From positions 1 to 25,186 of the forward strand of contig CAAGSD010000033.1 in NCBI GenBank assembly GCA_900772845.1: 25,186 nt of DNA. The letters are read 5' to 3'. Position 1 is the stretch's first letter, and every line of letters starts with the position of its first letter. Shown here one piece after another: positions 8,012 through 15,163 of the stretch. The translations under genes and the position numbers were made by a program. The notes under the pieces are model-generated. The model saw only the letters and a list, made by a program, of their open reading frames with translations. It was not told the origin of the DNA and ran no database searches. This DNA is from Lachnospiraceae bacterium (GTDB taxonomy: Bacteria > Bacillota > Clostridia > Lachnospirales > Lachnospiraceae).

Positions 8012-8446
8012 TTATCTCTGGCCTGCTCCGGTGGCGGTATTGGTAGTATTGTTTCCGGTGTTGTTATTACCGTTGCCTACCAGATCGTTAGTGATATCGG
8101 AGACACCGTTCGCAGCATCGTCCACGATATTGCCTATGGTATCACCGGCTTCTCCGATGGCATTGCCTGCATTGTCCAGCATAGAATCGTTTTCACCTAC
8201 GGTGTTACCGTTGCCGTTCATGTCACCCATAGTGCTGTCGGTAGCAGCAGTTCCGGCCTCAGTGGTCTGCGCCTCTGTGCTCTCCTGAGTGGCAGGAGAG
8301 GTGGAAGGTGAAGGAGAGGCAGCCATGCTGCCGGAGTTATTGTTGTTCTTGTTGGTGCCGCAGGCGCTCACCATGCACAGGTAGACTGTGATGATACCCA
8401 GAACCAGTAATTTTTTCCCAATGTGGGATGTTGTCTTATTTTTCAT
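8012..8446 (-). CDS. small Asn-rich lipoprotein of unknown function
   Basis: A predicted 144-residue secreted lipoprotein: Lys-rich N-terminus, hydrophobic stretch VLGIITVYLCM, then VSAC as lipobox with Cys as the first mature residue. The mature part is low complexity (NNNN, Ser/Pro/Thr-rich, then Gly/Asn/Asp-rich), with an amphipathic-looking stretch AIGEAGDTIGNIVDD and an Asn/Thr-rich tail. I do not recognise a functional family. The start at 8446 has GGAGG 5 nt upstream; the upstream ATG at 8458 supplies part of that site and is unlikely to be used. Its stop codon lies 2 nt from the fbp stop, convergent, with no terminator visible between them. Confidence 0.8.
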   Translation of the reverse strand: MKNKTTSHIGKKLLVLGIITVYLCMVSACGTNKNNNNSGSMAASPSPSTSPATQESTEAQTTEAGTAATDSTMGDMNGNGNTVGENDSMLDNAGNAIGEAGDTIGNIVDDAANGVSDITNDLVGNGNNNTGNNTTNTATGAGQR

Positions 8447-8506
8447 AATGTCCTCCATTTCAAGATGCCCGTCAGGGATATTCTGTCCGAACCAAATGTG
8501 GTCGGC

Positions 8507-8535
8507 TTGAGGATAGTATGTGCGGATTTTAGAAA
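8507..8535 (+). promoter_or_regulatory. possible promoter of hisA
   Basis: TTGAGG (8507-8512), a 17-nt spacer, TAGAAA (8530-8535), 46 nt before the hisA start. The -10 box is weak. It lies in the divergent region shared with the lipoprotein gene. Confidence 0.35.
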
Positions 8536-8581
8536 ATCATTCAAAAAAATAAAAAACAGTTGTAAGAAAACGAGGAAGAAG

Positions 8582-9361
8582 ATGGAATTTCGCCCCTGTA
8601 TTGATATTCATAACGGAAAAGTAAAACAGATCGTCGGTGGAAGCTTAAAAGATCTCGGTGACCGGGCGCAGGAGAACTTTGTCTCAGAACAGGACGCTGC
8701 CTTTTATGCAAAACTGTATCAGAAAAACAGCTTAAAAGGCGGACATATTATTTTATTGAATGCCTCGGACAGCCCTTATTATGAGGCAACGAAGGAACAG
8801 GCATTGTCGGCCCTGTGTGCATATCCAGAAGGGCTGCAGGTCGGAGGAGGCATCACGGCGGAAAATGCGGCAGAGTATCTGGCAGCAGGGGCCTCCCATG
8901 TGATCGTGACGTCCTATGTGTTCCGGGAGGGACGGATCGACTATGACAGATTGGACAAACTGGTGCAGGCCATCGGGAAAGAGCACCTTGTGCTGGATGT
9001 AAGCTGCAAGCGTGTGGGAGAGCAGTATCTGGTAGTGACTGACCGCTGGCAGAAACTGACAGAAGAGAAAGTAGATGAGGTATTGCTTGAAAAGCTGTCC
9101 GCCTATTGTGACGAATTCCTGATCCATGCTGTGGATGTGGAAGGCAGGGCACAGGGAATCGAACGAGAACTGGTAAAGAGCATTGGCAGCTACGCCGGGA
9201 ATCCCATCACCTATGCAGGGGGAGTGCATTCCATGGAAGATCTTCTTTTGCTTAAAGAGCTGGGGCAGAACCGGATGAATGTCACCATCGGAAGTGCATT
9301 GGATCTCTTCGGCGGCAGTATGAAGTGGGAAGATGTGTTGGCAGTGTGCAGTGAATCATAA
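8582..9361 (+). CDS. hisA: HisA-type isomerase of the eukaryotic HIS6 kind
   Basis: Expected to isomerise ProFAR to PRFAR in histidine synthesis; a (beta/alpha)8 barrel of 259 residues. The sequence follows fungal HIS6, not standard bacterial HisA: CIDIHNGKVKQIVGGSL near the N-terminus, FVSEQDAAFYAKLYQ, LQVGGGITAENAAEYL, VIVTSYVF, EFLIHAVDVEG and ITYAGGVHSMEDL, ending with GSALDLFGG. The start at 8582 follows a GAGGAAGAAG purine stretch; in-frame sequence further upstream (from 8423) overlaps the lipoprotein gene and is rejected. No other his gene is in the window. The family is clear; whether it serves histidine synthesis here is inference from homology. Confidence 0.9.
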   Translation: MEFRPCIDIHNGKVKQIVGGSLKDLGDRAQENFVSEQDAAFYAKLYQKNSLKGGHIILLNASDSPYYEATKEQALSALCAYPEGLQVGGGITAENAAEYLAAGASHVIVTSYVFREGRIDYDRLDKLVQAIGKEHLVLDVSCKRVGEQYLVVTDRWQKLTEEKVDEVLLEKLSAYCDEFLIHAVDVEGRAQGIERELVKSIGSYAGNPITYAGGVHSMEDLLLLKELGQNRMNVTIGSALDLFGGSMKWEDVLAVCSES

Positions 9362-9506
9362 AATCATAAAAGAGAATCCGCATCGAAAGAAACCTGAAAT
9401 GAAACCGTTTCCGTAAAAATATACAAAAATTTATAGGAAATCCCCTTATAAATGCGAATAAATGAAGAAAATATTGGGAAAATATTACAAAAATGTTAAG
9501 AAATGA

Positions 9507-9535
9507 TTGCTGTAAGGGCTTTCCTGTGGTAAAAT
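9507..9535 (+). promoter_or_regulatory. sigma-A promoter of the LytM-bactofilin pair
   Basis: TTGCTG (9507-9512), exactly 17 nt, TAAAAT (9530-9535). The start site near 9542 gives a leader of about 20 nt that is mostly the ribosome binding site. Confidence 0.6.
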
Positions 9536-9562
9536 GGGTTGATGTTTAGCGGAGGTGACTCT

Positions 9563-10288
9563 ATGAAAAGACGTAAACATAAGCGTAGATTGAACCATGT
9601 GCTGATCCTTACGTCAGATGCAGCAGATGCCAATGTAAAGCAGATCCGCATCCGGGCATGGATCGTGGAGGTAGTGGTATTGCTAGCCTGCATACTGATC
9701 GGCGGAGTGATCGGTTACTTTATCTACGAAGGACAACTGTGGGAGAATGCTAACAGAAAAAGCCATGAACAGGTTATGGCATTGGAACAGGAGAATCAGA
9801 CGCTGAGTGAGCAGAACAGTAAACTGGAAGCTCAGGTGACAGAACAGGCAGAAGAAATACAGATTTTAAGTGATACGGTGAGCCAAAAGGTACAGAGCGA
9901 GAGCGAATTATCTGCGACACTTGAGAAACAGAGCCTTCCTACGGAATTCCCGCTGACGGGATCCGCTTCCATGGAAGAAGTGTCGGAAGGCGATCCCATG
10001 TGCATTTTCCATGCATCTGTGGGGACAACGGTAGTGGCAGCTGCCAGCGGTACGGTCATTGCCGTAAATGATGACGAGATTTATGGACACAGTGTGTGGG
10101 TGGATCATGGCAACGGTTATATTACCATCTATAGGAATAAGGGAGATACCACAGTGAATGTGGGGGATTCCGTAGTGCAGGGAACTACCTTGTTTGTCAT
10201 CGGTGAGGATAATGCGGATCTGGGATACCAGATGCAGAAAGGCGGAAGCTATATCAATCCCATGGATATGCTTGCAATCAGTGGCTGA
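9563..10288 (+). CDS. membrane-anchored LytM/M23-like protein, metal site missing
   Basis: A 241-residue protein with a strongly basic N-terminus (MKRRKHKRRL), one transmembrane helix at about 33-55, a coiled coil at about 62-125 and a C-terminal LytM/M23-like domain at about 145-240. M23 enzymes cut peptidoglycan peptides with zinc held by HxxxD and HxH. Here the fold is recognisable (VVAAASGTVIAV, VWVDHGNGYITIYRN, VNVGDSVVQGTTLFVIG), but the first Asp is not present after FHASVG, YAHL has become YRN, and the final HLHFE position reads DLGYQMQ. It is probably an inactive scaffold or activator, as known for SpoIIQ-like and EnvC-like proteins. The start at 9563 has GGAGGTGA 4 nt upstream. It is followed after 23 nt by the bactofilin. 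Confidence 0.85.
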   Translation: MKRRKHKRRLNHVLILTSDAADANVKQIRIRAWIVEVVVLLACILIGGVIGYFIYEGQLWENANRKSHEQVMALEQENQTLSEQNSKLEAQVTEQAEEIQILSDTVSQKVQSESELSATLEKQSLPTEFPLTGSASMEEVSEGDPMCIFHASVGTTVVAAASGTVIAVNDDEIYGHSVWVDHGNGYITIYRNKGDTTVNVGDSVVQGTTLFVIGEDNADLGYQMQKGGSYINPMDMLAISG

Positions 10289-10311
10289 TTGCGGAAAGGT
10301 TTGGAAGATAC

Positions 10312-10854
10312 ATGTTAGGAAAAAAGAATGCAGATACAAAAATGAATACCCTGATCGGTGCCGGAGCGGAGTTGAACGGAGATTTTACACTGGATGGGTC
10401 TGCAAGGATCGATGGTAAGATCGGAGGGAATGTAACCGTGACCGGGAATCTGATCCTGGGGGCAGGCAGTGTTGTTACCGGGGATGTACAGGCGTCCACT
10501 GTTCTGATCGGTGGAGAAGTAACCGGAAATATCAGTGCACCGGAGAAGGCGGAACTGACAGCTTCCGCTAAAGTGCTGGGAGATATTGCCACGAAGGTGA
10601 TCGTAATTGATGAACATGCCGTATTTCAGGGAAAGATTGATATGAATCAGACGGTTCCTGATAAAAAGGGAAAGGCCAGAACGGCCAAGGCGGTCCGTGC
10701 CGGTCGTAAGAGTGCCAAGGCAGCTATTGCGGAGGCGCTGAAGGAAGTGGAAGAGGAAGAAAAGAGAGAGAATCAGGAGACCGTAGCAGTAACAGAAACT
10801 GCTGCAACCCCGGAGACTCAGACAAAGGAAACAGTCGAAACAGAAGAAGCATAA
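10312..10854 (+). CDS. bactofilin (polymer-forming cytoskeletal protein)
   Basis: Bactofilins self-assemble into filaments of beta-helical subunits and position envelope enzymes. The 180-residue product has the domain at about 13-110: TLIGAGAELNGDFTLDG, then IDGKIGGNVTVTGNLILG, then VVTGDVQASTVLIGGEVTGN, each a beta-helix rung with the typical Gly spacing. The remainder is a Lys/Ala/Glu-rich, probably disordered tail of about 70 residues ending in Glu/Thr repeats. It is co-transcribed with the LytM-like protein, a pairing also known for CcmA-Csd1 in Helicobacter and for bactofilin-M23 neighbours elsewhere. A terminator follows directly. Confidence 0.93.
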   Translation: MLGKKNADTKMNTLIGAGAELNGDFTLDGSARIDGKIGGNVTVTGNLILGAGSVVTGDVQASTVLIGGEVTGNISAPEKAELTASAKVLGDIATKVIVIDEHAVFQGKIDMNQTVPDKKGKARTAKAVRAGRKSAKAAIAEALKEVEEEEKRENQETVAVTETAATPETQTKETVETEEA

Positions 10855-10863
10855 ATGTAGAGA

Positions 10864-10920
10864 AAAAACAGGGATATGGGAAGACCGCTTTTGAAGCAAG
10901 TCTTTCATATCCCTGTTTTT
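10864..10920. terminator. bidirectional terminator between bactofilin and yerC-like gene
   Basis: The arms 10864-10878 and 10906-10920 are a perfect 15-bp inverted repeat with A/T runs at the outer ends, so it can terminate both converging genes. Inner pairing of GGAAGAC with GTCTTTC extends the stem. Confidence 0.85.
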
Positions 10921-10928
10921 ATCTGTGA

Positions 10929-11234
10929 TCAACTCTGTTCCGGTTCTTTTTTCTCCATACGTCCGAATACCAGCTCATAACCGTCATTGCCGTAATTCAG
11001 AGAACGGTTGACACGGCTGATGGTAGCGGTGGAAGCTCCGGTCTTCTCCGCAATTTCAAGATACGTCTTGCCATCTTTCAGCATGGCGGCTACTTCGAAA
11101 CGTTGAGACAAAGAAAGCAGTTCATTGACGGTACACAGGTCTTCGAAAAAGCTGTAACATTCCTCCCGGGACTGTAGACATAACACTGCATCAAACAGAG
11201 AATCTACCGCATCCGTTTTGATTTTTTTATTCAT
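10929..11234 (-). CDS. YerC/TrpR-family transcriptional regulator
   Basis: A 101-residue DNA-binding protein of the TrpR superfamily, YerC/YecD branch. Landmarks are the N-terminal helices ECYSFFEDLCTVNELLSL, then SQRFEVAAMLKDGKTYLEIA and the helix-turn-helix TGASTATISRVNRSL, ending with YELVF near the C-terminus. The start at 11234 is chosen because GGTGT lies 7 nt upstream; the frame is open to 11270, but that part overlaps a palindromic operator-like site. It is a single-gene unit that shares a terminator with the bactofilin. The ligand and targets of this branch are not well established, so I give no effector. Confidence 0.85.
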   Translation of the reverse strand: MNKKIKTDAVDSLFDAVLCLQSREECYSFFEDLCTVNELLSLSQRFEVAAMLKDGKTYLEIAEKTGASTATISRVNRSLNYGNDGYELVFGRMEKKEPEQS

Positions 11235-11254
11235 TGTCGACACACCTTTCCATA

Positions 11255-11312
11255 GTTGTAATAAATACAACGCAACTATTAGTATTTTAGCATACTAAAG
11301 TTGTAAAGTAAA
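11255..11312 (-). promoter_or_regulatory. promoter and operator-like palindromes of the yerC-like gene
   Basis: On the minus strand TTTACT (11307-11312), 17 nt, TAAAAT (11284-11289). Two inverted repeats sit on it: TAGTAT-n6-ATACTA (11280-11297), covering the -10 box, and GTTGTA-n5-TACAAC (11255-11271), just after the predicted start site. The placement fits autorepression by the adjacent regulator, which is inference. Confidence 0.45.
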
Positions 11313-11374
11313 GATGTGAAACAAAATAGTTAGAAATTGTTAAGAAATCAGAGTACGAAGACAGGGCACAAGTG

Positions 11375-11403
11375 TTGACATGTAGTTTTTGATACTATAT
11401 AAT
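11375..11403 (+). promoter_or_regulatory. consensus sigma-A promoter
   Basis: TTGACA (11375-11380), exactly 17 nt, TATAAT (11398-11403): both hexamers are perfect matches. Half of the -10 box (11401-11403) is also the outer end of the long hairpin of element B. It drives a leader of about 190 nt and probably the DUF1836-PHP genes. Confidence 0.8.
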
Positions 11404-11563
11404 GAATGCAAAAGAAAACAAGCGCTCGCAAAGCGAGCATTTGTTTTCTTGCATTCATTAACGAGAGAACTGTCTGCGAAGCAGACAGAAGAGTGCGAAG
11501 CACGGGTTCTCGAGTTAATGCAACCTGGGAACCGCAATGCGAAGCACGGGTTCTCTAGTTAAT
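11401..11563. repeat. nested palindromic element B in a leader
   Basis: A long hairpin (11401-11421 with 11441-11459, one 2-nt bulge, apex GCTCGC-AAA-GCGAGC) is followed by a three-way junction. Its outer stem is CATTAAC (11456-11462) with GTTAATG (11514-11520), plus GAGAAC with GTTCTC. Its two arms are CTGTCTGC-GAA-GCAGACAG (11470-11488) and GTGC-GAA-GCAC (11493-11503). Positions 11494-11519 recur at 11538-11563 with one mismatch in 26. The remaining 40 nt lead to the DUF1836 start. Confidence 0.7.
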
Positions 11564-11603
11564 ATGGCTTGGGGAAATCACCCACGAAAGGACAGCGGGA
11601 ATT

Positions 11604-12242
11604 ATGGCAGCAACAACAGAAGAATTACTTCAGATGATTTTACAGAGTCTGGAGAAAGTAGAATATATCAAGGCAGAAGACATTCCGAACATTGATCTGT
11701 ATATGGATCAGGTATTGACATTTATGGATCGTAAGCTGCGTTCCGCAGTGCGTCCCCAGACCGAGGAACATGTGCTGACTAAGACGATGATCAACAATTA
11801 TGCGAAGAATGATCTGCTGCCGCCTCCTGTGAAGAAAAAATATTCCAAAGAGCACGTGCTGCTTCTTATTTTTATCTACTATTATAAAGGGGTGATCCCC
11901 ATGAATGAGATCCAGACATTGCTGAGGCCCCTGACTGACCGTTATTTTCAGAACGGACAGGCTTTTGATTTAGAGGGTGTCTATAAGGAAGTCGTAGTGT
12001 TGGAAAAAGAACAGCTGGAAGACCTGAAAAAAGATGTGGTAGAGAAGTTCCGCAGAGCAGAGGATTCCTTTACCGAAGTGACTGGAGAAGAGCAGGAGTT
12101 TTTACAGAAATTTGCGCTGATCTGCCTGTTGAGCTTTGATGTCTATATGAAAAAAATGATCGTGGAACAGCTGGTGGCAGAACTGGCAGATACGATGCAC
12201 CCCCAGGAGCCGGAGAAGGAAGCTCATAAGAAAAAGAATTAG
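11604..12242 (+). CDS. DUF1836 family protein
   Basis: A 212-residue cytoplasmic protein of the Firmicute DUF1836 family; its function is not established. Residues about 68-100 (LTKTMINNYAKNDLLPPPVK followed by KKYSKEHVLLLIFIYYYKG) resemble the DNA-binding helix-turn-helix and wing of MerR-type proteins, which suggests a regulator. The C-terminal half is helical and the end is Lys/Glu-rich. GGGA lies just upstream of the ATG. It follows the structured leader of element B and is followed after 29 nt by the PHP gene, which suggests one transcript. Confidence 0.75.
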   Translation: MAATTEELLQMILQSLEKVEYIKAEDIPNIDLYMDQVLTFMDRKLRSAVRPQTEEHVLTKTMINNYAKNDLLPPPVKKKYSKEHVLLLIFIYYYKGVIPMNEIQTLLRPLTDRYFQNGQAFDLEGVYKEVVVLEKEQLEDLKKDVVEKFRRAEDSFTEVTGEEQEFLQKFALICLLSFDVYMKKMIVEQLVAELADTMHPQEPEKEAHKKKN

Positions 12243-12271
12243 AACGTTTTTGAAAGCAAAAGGACAATAGA

Positions 12272-13030
12272 ATGAAAGCGATTATGGATCTTCATACGCA
12301 TACTCTGGCAGCAGGGCATGCGTATAGTACCTTATTGGAGAATATAGATGCAGCATTGGCAATGGGATTACAGTACCTGGGAATGAGTGAGCACGGACCG
12401 ACTTCCCCGGGAGGCCCGCATAATTTCTTTTTCAGTAATTACAAAGTGATTCCCAGAACCTATGGCAGAGAGGAGAACACCGGCCGGGTAATACCGATGG
12501 CAGACGGCAGCCTGCGTCTGTTATGCGGTGTGGAAGCCAATATCTGTGACACAGACGGAACACTGGACCTGGAGGAGCGGTATCTGCAAAAGATGGATTA
12601 TGCGCTCGCCAGTATCCATCCATTTGCCTTTACAGCAGGAAGCCGTAAGGAGAATACGCTGGCATCTGTCAGAGCTTTTCAGAATCCTTATGTGAAAATA
12701 CTTGGGCATCCCGATGACGGCAGATTTCCGTTGGATTATGACGAACTGGTAAGAGAAGCAAAACAGGCAGGAGCAGCGTTGGAAGTGAACAATTCTTCCC
12801 TGAATCCCCAGTCGGCAAGACAGGGCGGCAGAGAAAATATCACGGAGCTGTTAAAGACTTGCATGAAGTATGATCAGCCTGTTATAATGGGGACGGACAG
12901 TCATATGTGTTTTGCCATTGGCGTTTTTAAGGATGCCGAGCAGCTGATGCGGGAACTGGAATTCCCAAAGGAACTAGTATTAAACTATGATCCGGAGAAC
13001 ATCCGTAAGCTGATCAATATTACACTGTAG
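12272..13030 (+). CDS. PHP-domain phosphoesterase, YcdX-like
   Basis: A 252-residue member of the PHP superfamily: hydrolytic metalloenzymes with a distorted TIM barrel and a trinuclear metal site. Metal ligands are visible in order: DLHTHT (residues 6-11), GHAYST, MSEHGP, CGVEANI, ASIHPF, ILGHPDDG, then VNNSSLNP and GTDSHM. The length and motif order fit the YcdX-type stand-alone phosphatases, not the histidinol-phosphatase or DNA-polymerase-associated PHP domains. Histidinol phosphatase is an alternative worth keeping in mind, as a HisA-type gene lies 3 kb away, but the motifs favour YcdX. Start at 12272 after AAAGGA. Confidence 0.85.
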   Translation: MKAIMDLHTHTLAAGHAYSTLLENIDAALAMGLQYLGMSEHGPTSPGGPHNFFFSNYKVIPRTYGREENTGRVIPMADGSLRLLCGVEANICDTDGTLDLEERYLQKMDYALASIHPFAFTAGSRKENTLASVRAFQNPYVKILGHPDDGRFPLDYDELVREAKQAGAALEVNNSSLNPQSARQGGRENITELLKTCMKYDQPVIMGTDSHMCFAIGVFKDAEQLMRELEFPKELVLNYDPENIRKLINITL

Positions 13031-13111
13031 CTGATTCCTGTTCAGACATTGCCTGAATAAAATTTCATGCCAAAGACGGCAGGCCCCATAAGAGGGCAGA
13101 TAGGAGAACAA

Positions 13112-13531
13112 ATGAAAGACGCAAATTGTGGATATTGTATGAGAGGAGAGTTGTTAGACAAGTTTGGTATTTTTATCTGTGACCTGAAGGTCAGCAGCCT
13201 GATCCTGTTCAAGGAGCAGAGCCATCCCGGCAGATGCATCGTAGCATACAAGGATCATGTCAGCGAGATCGTGGACATCAGTGAAGAAGAGAGAAGACTG
13301 TTCTTCGAGGACGTGGCGCATGCAGCCAAAGCCATCCATGCCGCATTCCACCCAGATAAATTAAACTATGGCGCTTACGGAGACACCGGCTGTCATCTGC
13401 ATATGCATCTGTGCCCGAAGTACAAGGACGGCTTCGAGTGGGGCGGAACCTTCGAGATGAATCCCGGTAAGACCCTTCTGACCGATGCAGAGTACCAGGA
13501 GATGATCGACAAGATCAAGGCAAACCTGTAA
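13112..13531 (+). CDS. HIT family nucleotide-binding protein
   Basis: A 139-residue histidine-triad protein. HIT proteins hydrolyse or transfer nucleotidyl groups from substrates such as dinucleoside polyphosphates or AMP-lysine. The triad HLHMHL is at residues 95-100 (His95, His97, His99), within GCHLHMHLCPKY. Two cysteines in CGYC (6-9) near the N-terminus could be half of a zinc site. HPGRCIVAYKDHV is the usual second conserved segment. The start at 13112 has GGAGA 6 nt upstream; the frame is open to 13067 but without a ribosome binding site. The substrate cannot be told from the sequence. Confidence 0.88.
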   Translation: MKDANCGYCMRGELLDKFGIFICDLKVSSLILFKEQSHPGRCIVAYKDHVSEIVDISEEERRLFFEDVAHAAKAIHAAFHPDKLNYGAYGDTGCHLHMHLCPKYKDGFEWGGTFEMNPGKTLLTDAEYQEMIDKIKANL

Positions 13532-13597
13532 CATGCCGGAACATTTTCCCAGATGATACATAGAATAGATATGTAATCTCAGGGAGGATGAACGATT

Positions 13598-14611
13598 ATG
13601 AAAACAAGGGAAGTAACGGTAACGGTATTGTCTGTATTGCTTGCGGCGGCTGCATTTACAGGCTGTGGCAGCGCAGAACAGACGAACGGACCAAAGAAGA
13701 CCAGAGTGGTGCTCAATGAAGTAGCCCACTCTCTTTTTTATGCCCCCATGTATGTGGCCATCGAGGAAGGTTATTTTGAGGATGCAGGGATCGACCTGGA
13801 ACTTGTGACGGGATTCGGCGCAGATAAAACTATGACGGCGGTGCTGACCGGGGAGGCAGATATCGGCTTTATGGGCAGCGAGAGCACCATATACACTTAT
13901 GCCGGTGGTACGGAGGACTATGTGGTGAACTTTGCACAGCTGACCCAGCGGGCGGGCAATTTCCTGGTGGCGAGAGAGCCCATGGATAACTTTTCCTGGG
14001 ATATGTTGAAGGGAGCAAAAGTTCTGGGCGGCAGGGCCGGAGGAATGCCGGAAATGGTATTTGAATATATTCTGGAAAAGAACAATATAGATCCTGCCAC
14101 AGATCTGTCTATCGACCAGAGCATTGACTTCGGCTCCACGGCAGCAGCATTTTCCGGCGGACAGGGAGATTTTACCATTGAATTCGAGCCACATGCCACC
14201 CTGCTGGAACAGAAAGGAGACGGTTATGTGGTAGCCTCTCTGGGGGAAGAATCTGGTTATGTTCCTTATACCTCTTTCTCAGCAAAGAAGAGTTACCTGG
14301 AAAAGAATCCGGAGATCATCCAGGCATTTACCGATGCTCTGCAAAAGGGGATGGATTATGTACAGGAGCACAGTGCGGAAGAAATTGCCAAGTGCATTGC
14401 ACCCCAGTTTGCCGAGACCGAAAGTGACACATTGACAGCTATTGTTGCCAGATATCAGGAGCAGAATACCTGGAAAGAGAATCTGATCTTCCATGAAGAT
14501 GCTTTTGATCTCTTACAAAACATTCTGGAGGATTCGGATGTACTGAAGGAGAGAGTGCCTTATGAGACACTGGTAACTACGGAGTTTGCTGAAAAAGCGG
14601 CGGCACGATAG
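13598..14611 (+). CDS. NMT1/SsuA-like ABC transporter solute-binding lipoprotein
   Basis: A 337-residue extracytoplasmic binding protein of the NMT1/THI5-SsuA type (thiamine precursors, riboflavin, sulfonates or nitrate in various members). It has a signal peptide with lipobox FTGC (Cys23), then VVLNEVAHSLFYAPMYVAIE and EGYFEDAGIDLELV, typical of the first lobe, and TAVLTGEADIGFMGSES in the ligand cleft. A second-lobe segment includes YTSFSAKKSYLEKNPEIIQ. GGGAGG lies upstream of the ATG. No permease or ATPase gene is adjacent: upstream is HIT and downstream a convergent gene. The ligand is unknown. Confidence 0.88.
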   Translation: MKTREVTVTVLSVLLAAAAFTGCGSAEQTNGPKKTRVVLNEVAHSLFYAPMYVAIEEGYFEDAGIDLELVTGFGADKTMTAVLTGEADIGFMGSESTIYTYAGGTEDYVVNFAQLTQRAGNFLVAREPMDNFSWDMLKGAKVLGGRAGGMPEMVFEYILEKNNIDPATDLSIDQSIDFGSTAAAFSGGQGDFTIEFEPHATLLEQKGDGYVVASLGEESGYVPYTSFSAKKSYLEKNPEIIQAFTDALQKGMDYVQEHSAEEIAKCIAPQFAETESDTLTAIVARYQEQNTWKENLIFHEDAFDLLQNILEDSDVLKERVPYETLVTTEFAEKAAAR

Positions 14612-14653
14612 GAGATGCGTAATTAAGAGAAGCAGAATAAGACAGCTGAAAGA

Positions 14654-14684
14654 AAAGGGGGAGGATCAGATGTCCTCTCCCTTT
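14654..14684. terminator. terminator between the binding protein and the XRE-like gene
   Basis: A 12-bp stem, 14654-14665 with 14673-14684, one G-T pair, 7-nt loop. The minus side is followed by TTTTCTTTC and the plus side by an AT-rich run. It includes the last codons of the minus-strand gene. Confidence 0.65.
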
Positions 14685-15163
14685 ATGTGAATATTTTTGA
14701 TGGCCCATAATTTCAAAGCTTTTGCATTGGTACTGATCTTTTCCAGAGAATCCAGAATATCCTGAAAGGCAGGCTTTTCATCCTCTGAGATGACGCCGTC
14801 TTCGGAAATGGAAATCAGGGAAGCCCGGAGGGTATCGATATCCTTAAGGGAACCAAGTACTTTTAAGGCCAGTCTGTCAAAGTCTACGATATCGACCTCC
14901 GATACACGGTTGCGGCCTAAGGGACATTCTCTGGCACAGAAGGAATTGCACAGCTCCGGCGTGTTGTAAGCTTCTGCCATGGCTTTGACTTCCTCAGGAT
15001 AGGGAGCAATCGTATCTAATTCGATCCTGGCCAGTCTGGTACGGTCGATGCCCACCAGCTCGGCAGCTTTTTCGCGGCTGCTGAAGTCCGGATTCGTCTC
15101 CGCAGCTTCGCAACGTGCGAGATAGTACATATTATCAGCAGCCTTTGTAGCTTTTTTACCCAT
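14666..15163 (-). CDS. XRE-like helix-turn-helix protein with Cys cluster
   Basis: A 165-residue predicted DNA-binding protein. Residues about 28-70 form an XRE-type helix-turn-helix (SREKAAELVGIDRTRLARIE, then PYPEEVKAMAEAY). It is followed by CNSFCARECPLG, a C-x3-C-x3-CP cluster that could bind a metal or Fe-S cluster, and a helical C-terminal half with DILDSLEKISTNAKALKLW. I know similar clostridial proteins only as uncharacterised XRE regulators. An AGGA lies about 12 nt upstream of the start, a weak and distant ribosome binding site. It diverges from the SPFH gene. Confidence 0.7.
   Translation of the reverse strand: MGKKATKAADNMYYLARCEAAETNPDFSSREKAAELVGIDRTRLARIELDTIAPYPEEVKAMAEAYNTPELCNSFCARECPLGRNRVSEVDIVDFDRLALKVLGSLKDIDTLRASLISISEDGVISEDEKPAFQDILDSLEKISTNAKALKLWAIKNIHIKGEDI

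Noticed and set aside
11494..11563. CRISPR-like direct repeats.
   Set aside because: There are only two copies of the 26-bp unit, 18 nt apart, with no spacer series and no cas genes.
13361..14194. A 277-codon open frame antisense to the HIT and binding-protein genes.
   Set aside because: It overlaps two well-supported genes on the other strand, has no family features and lacks a ribosome binding site.
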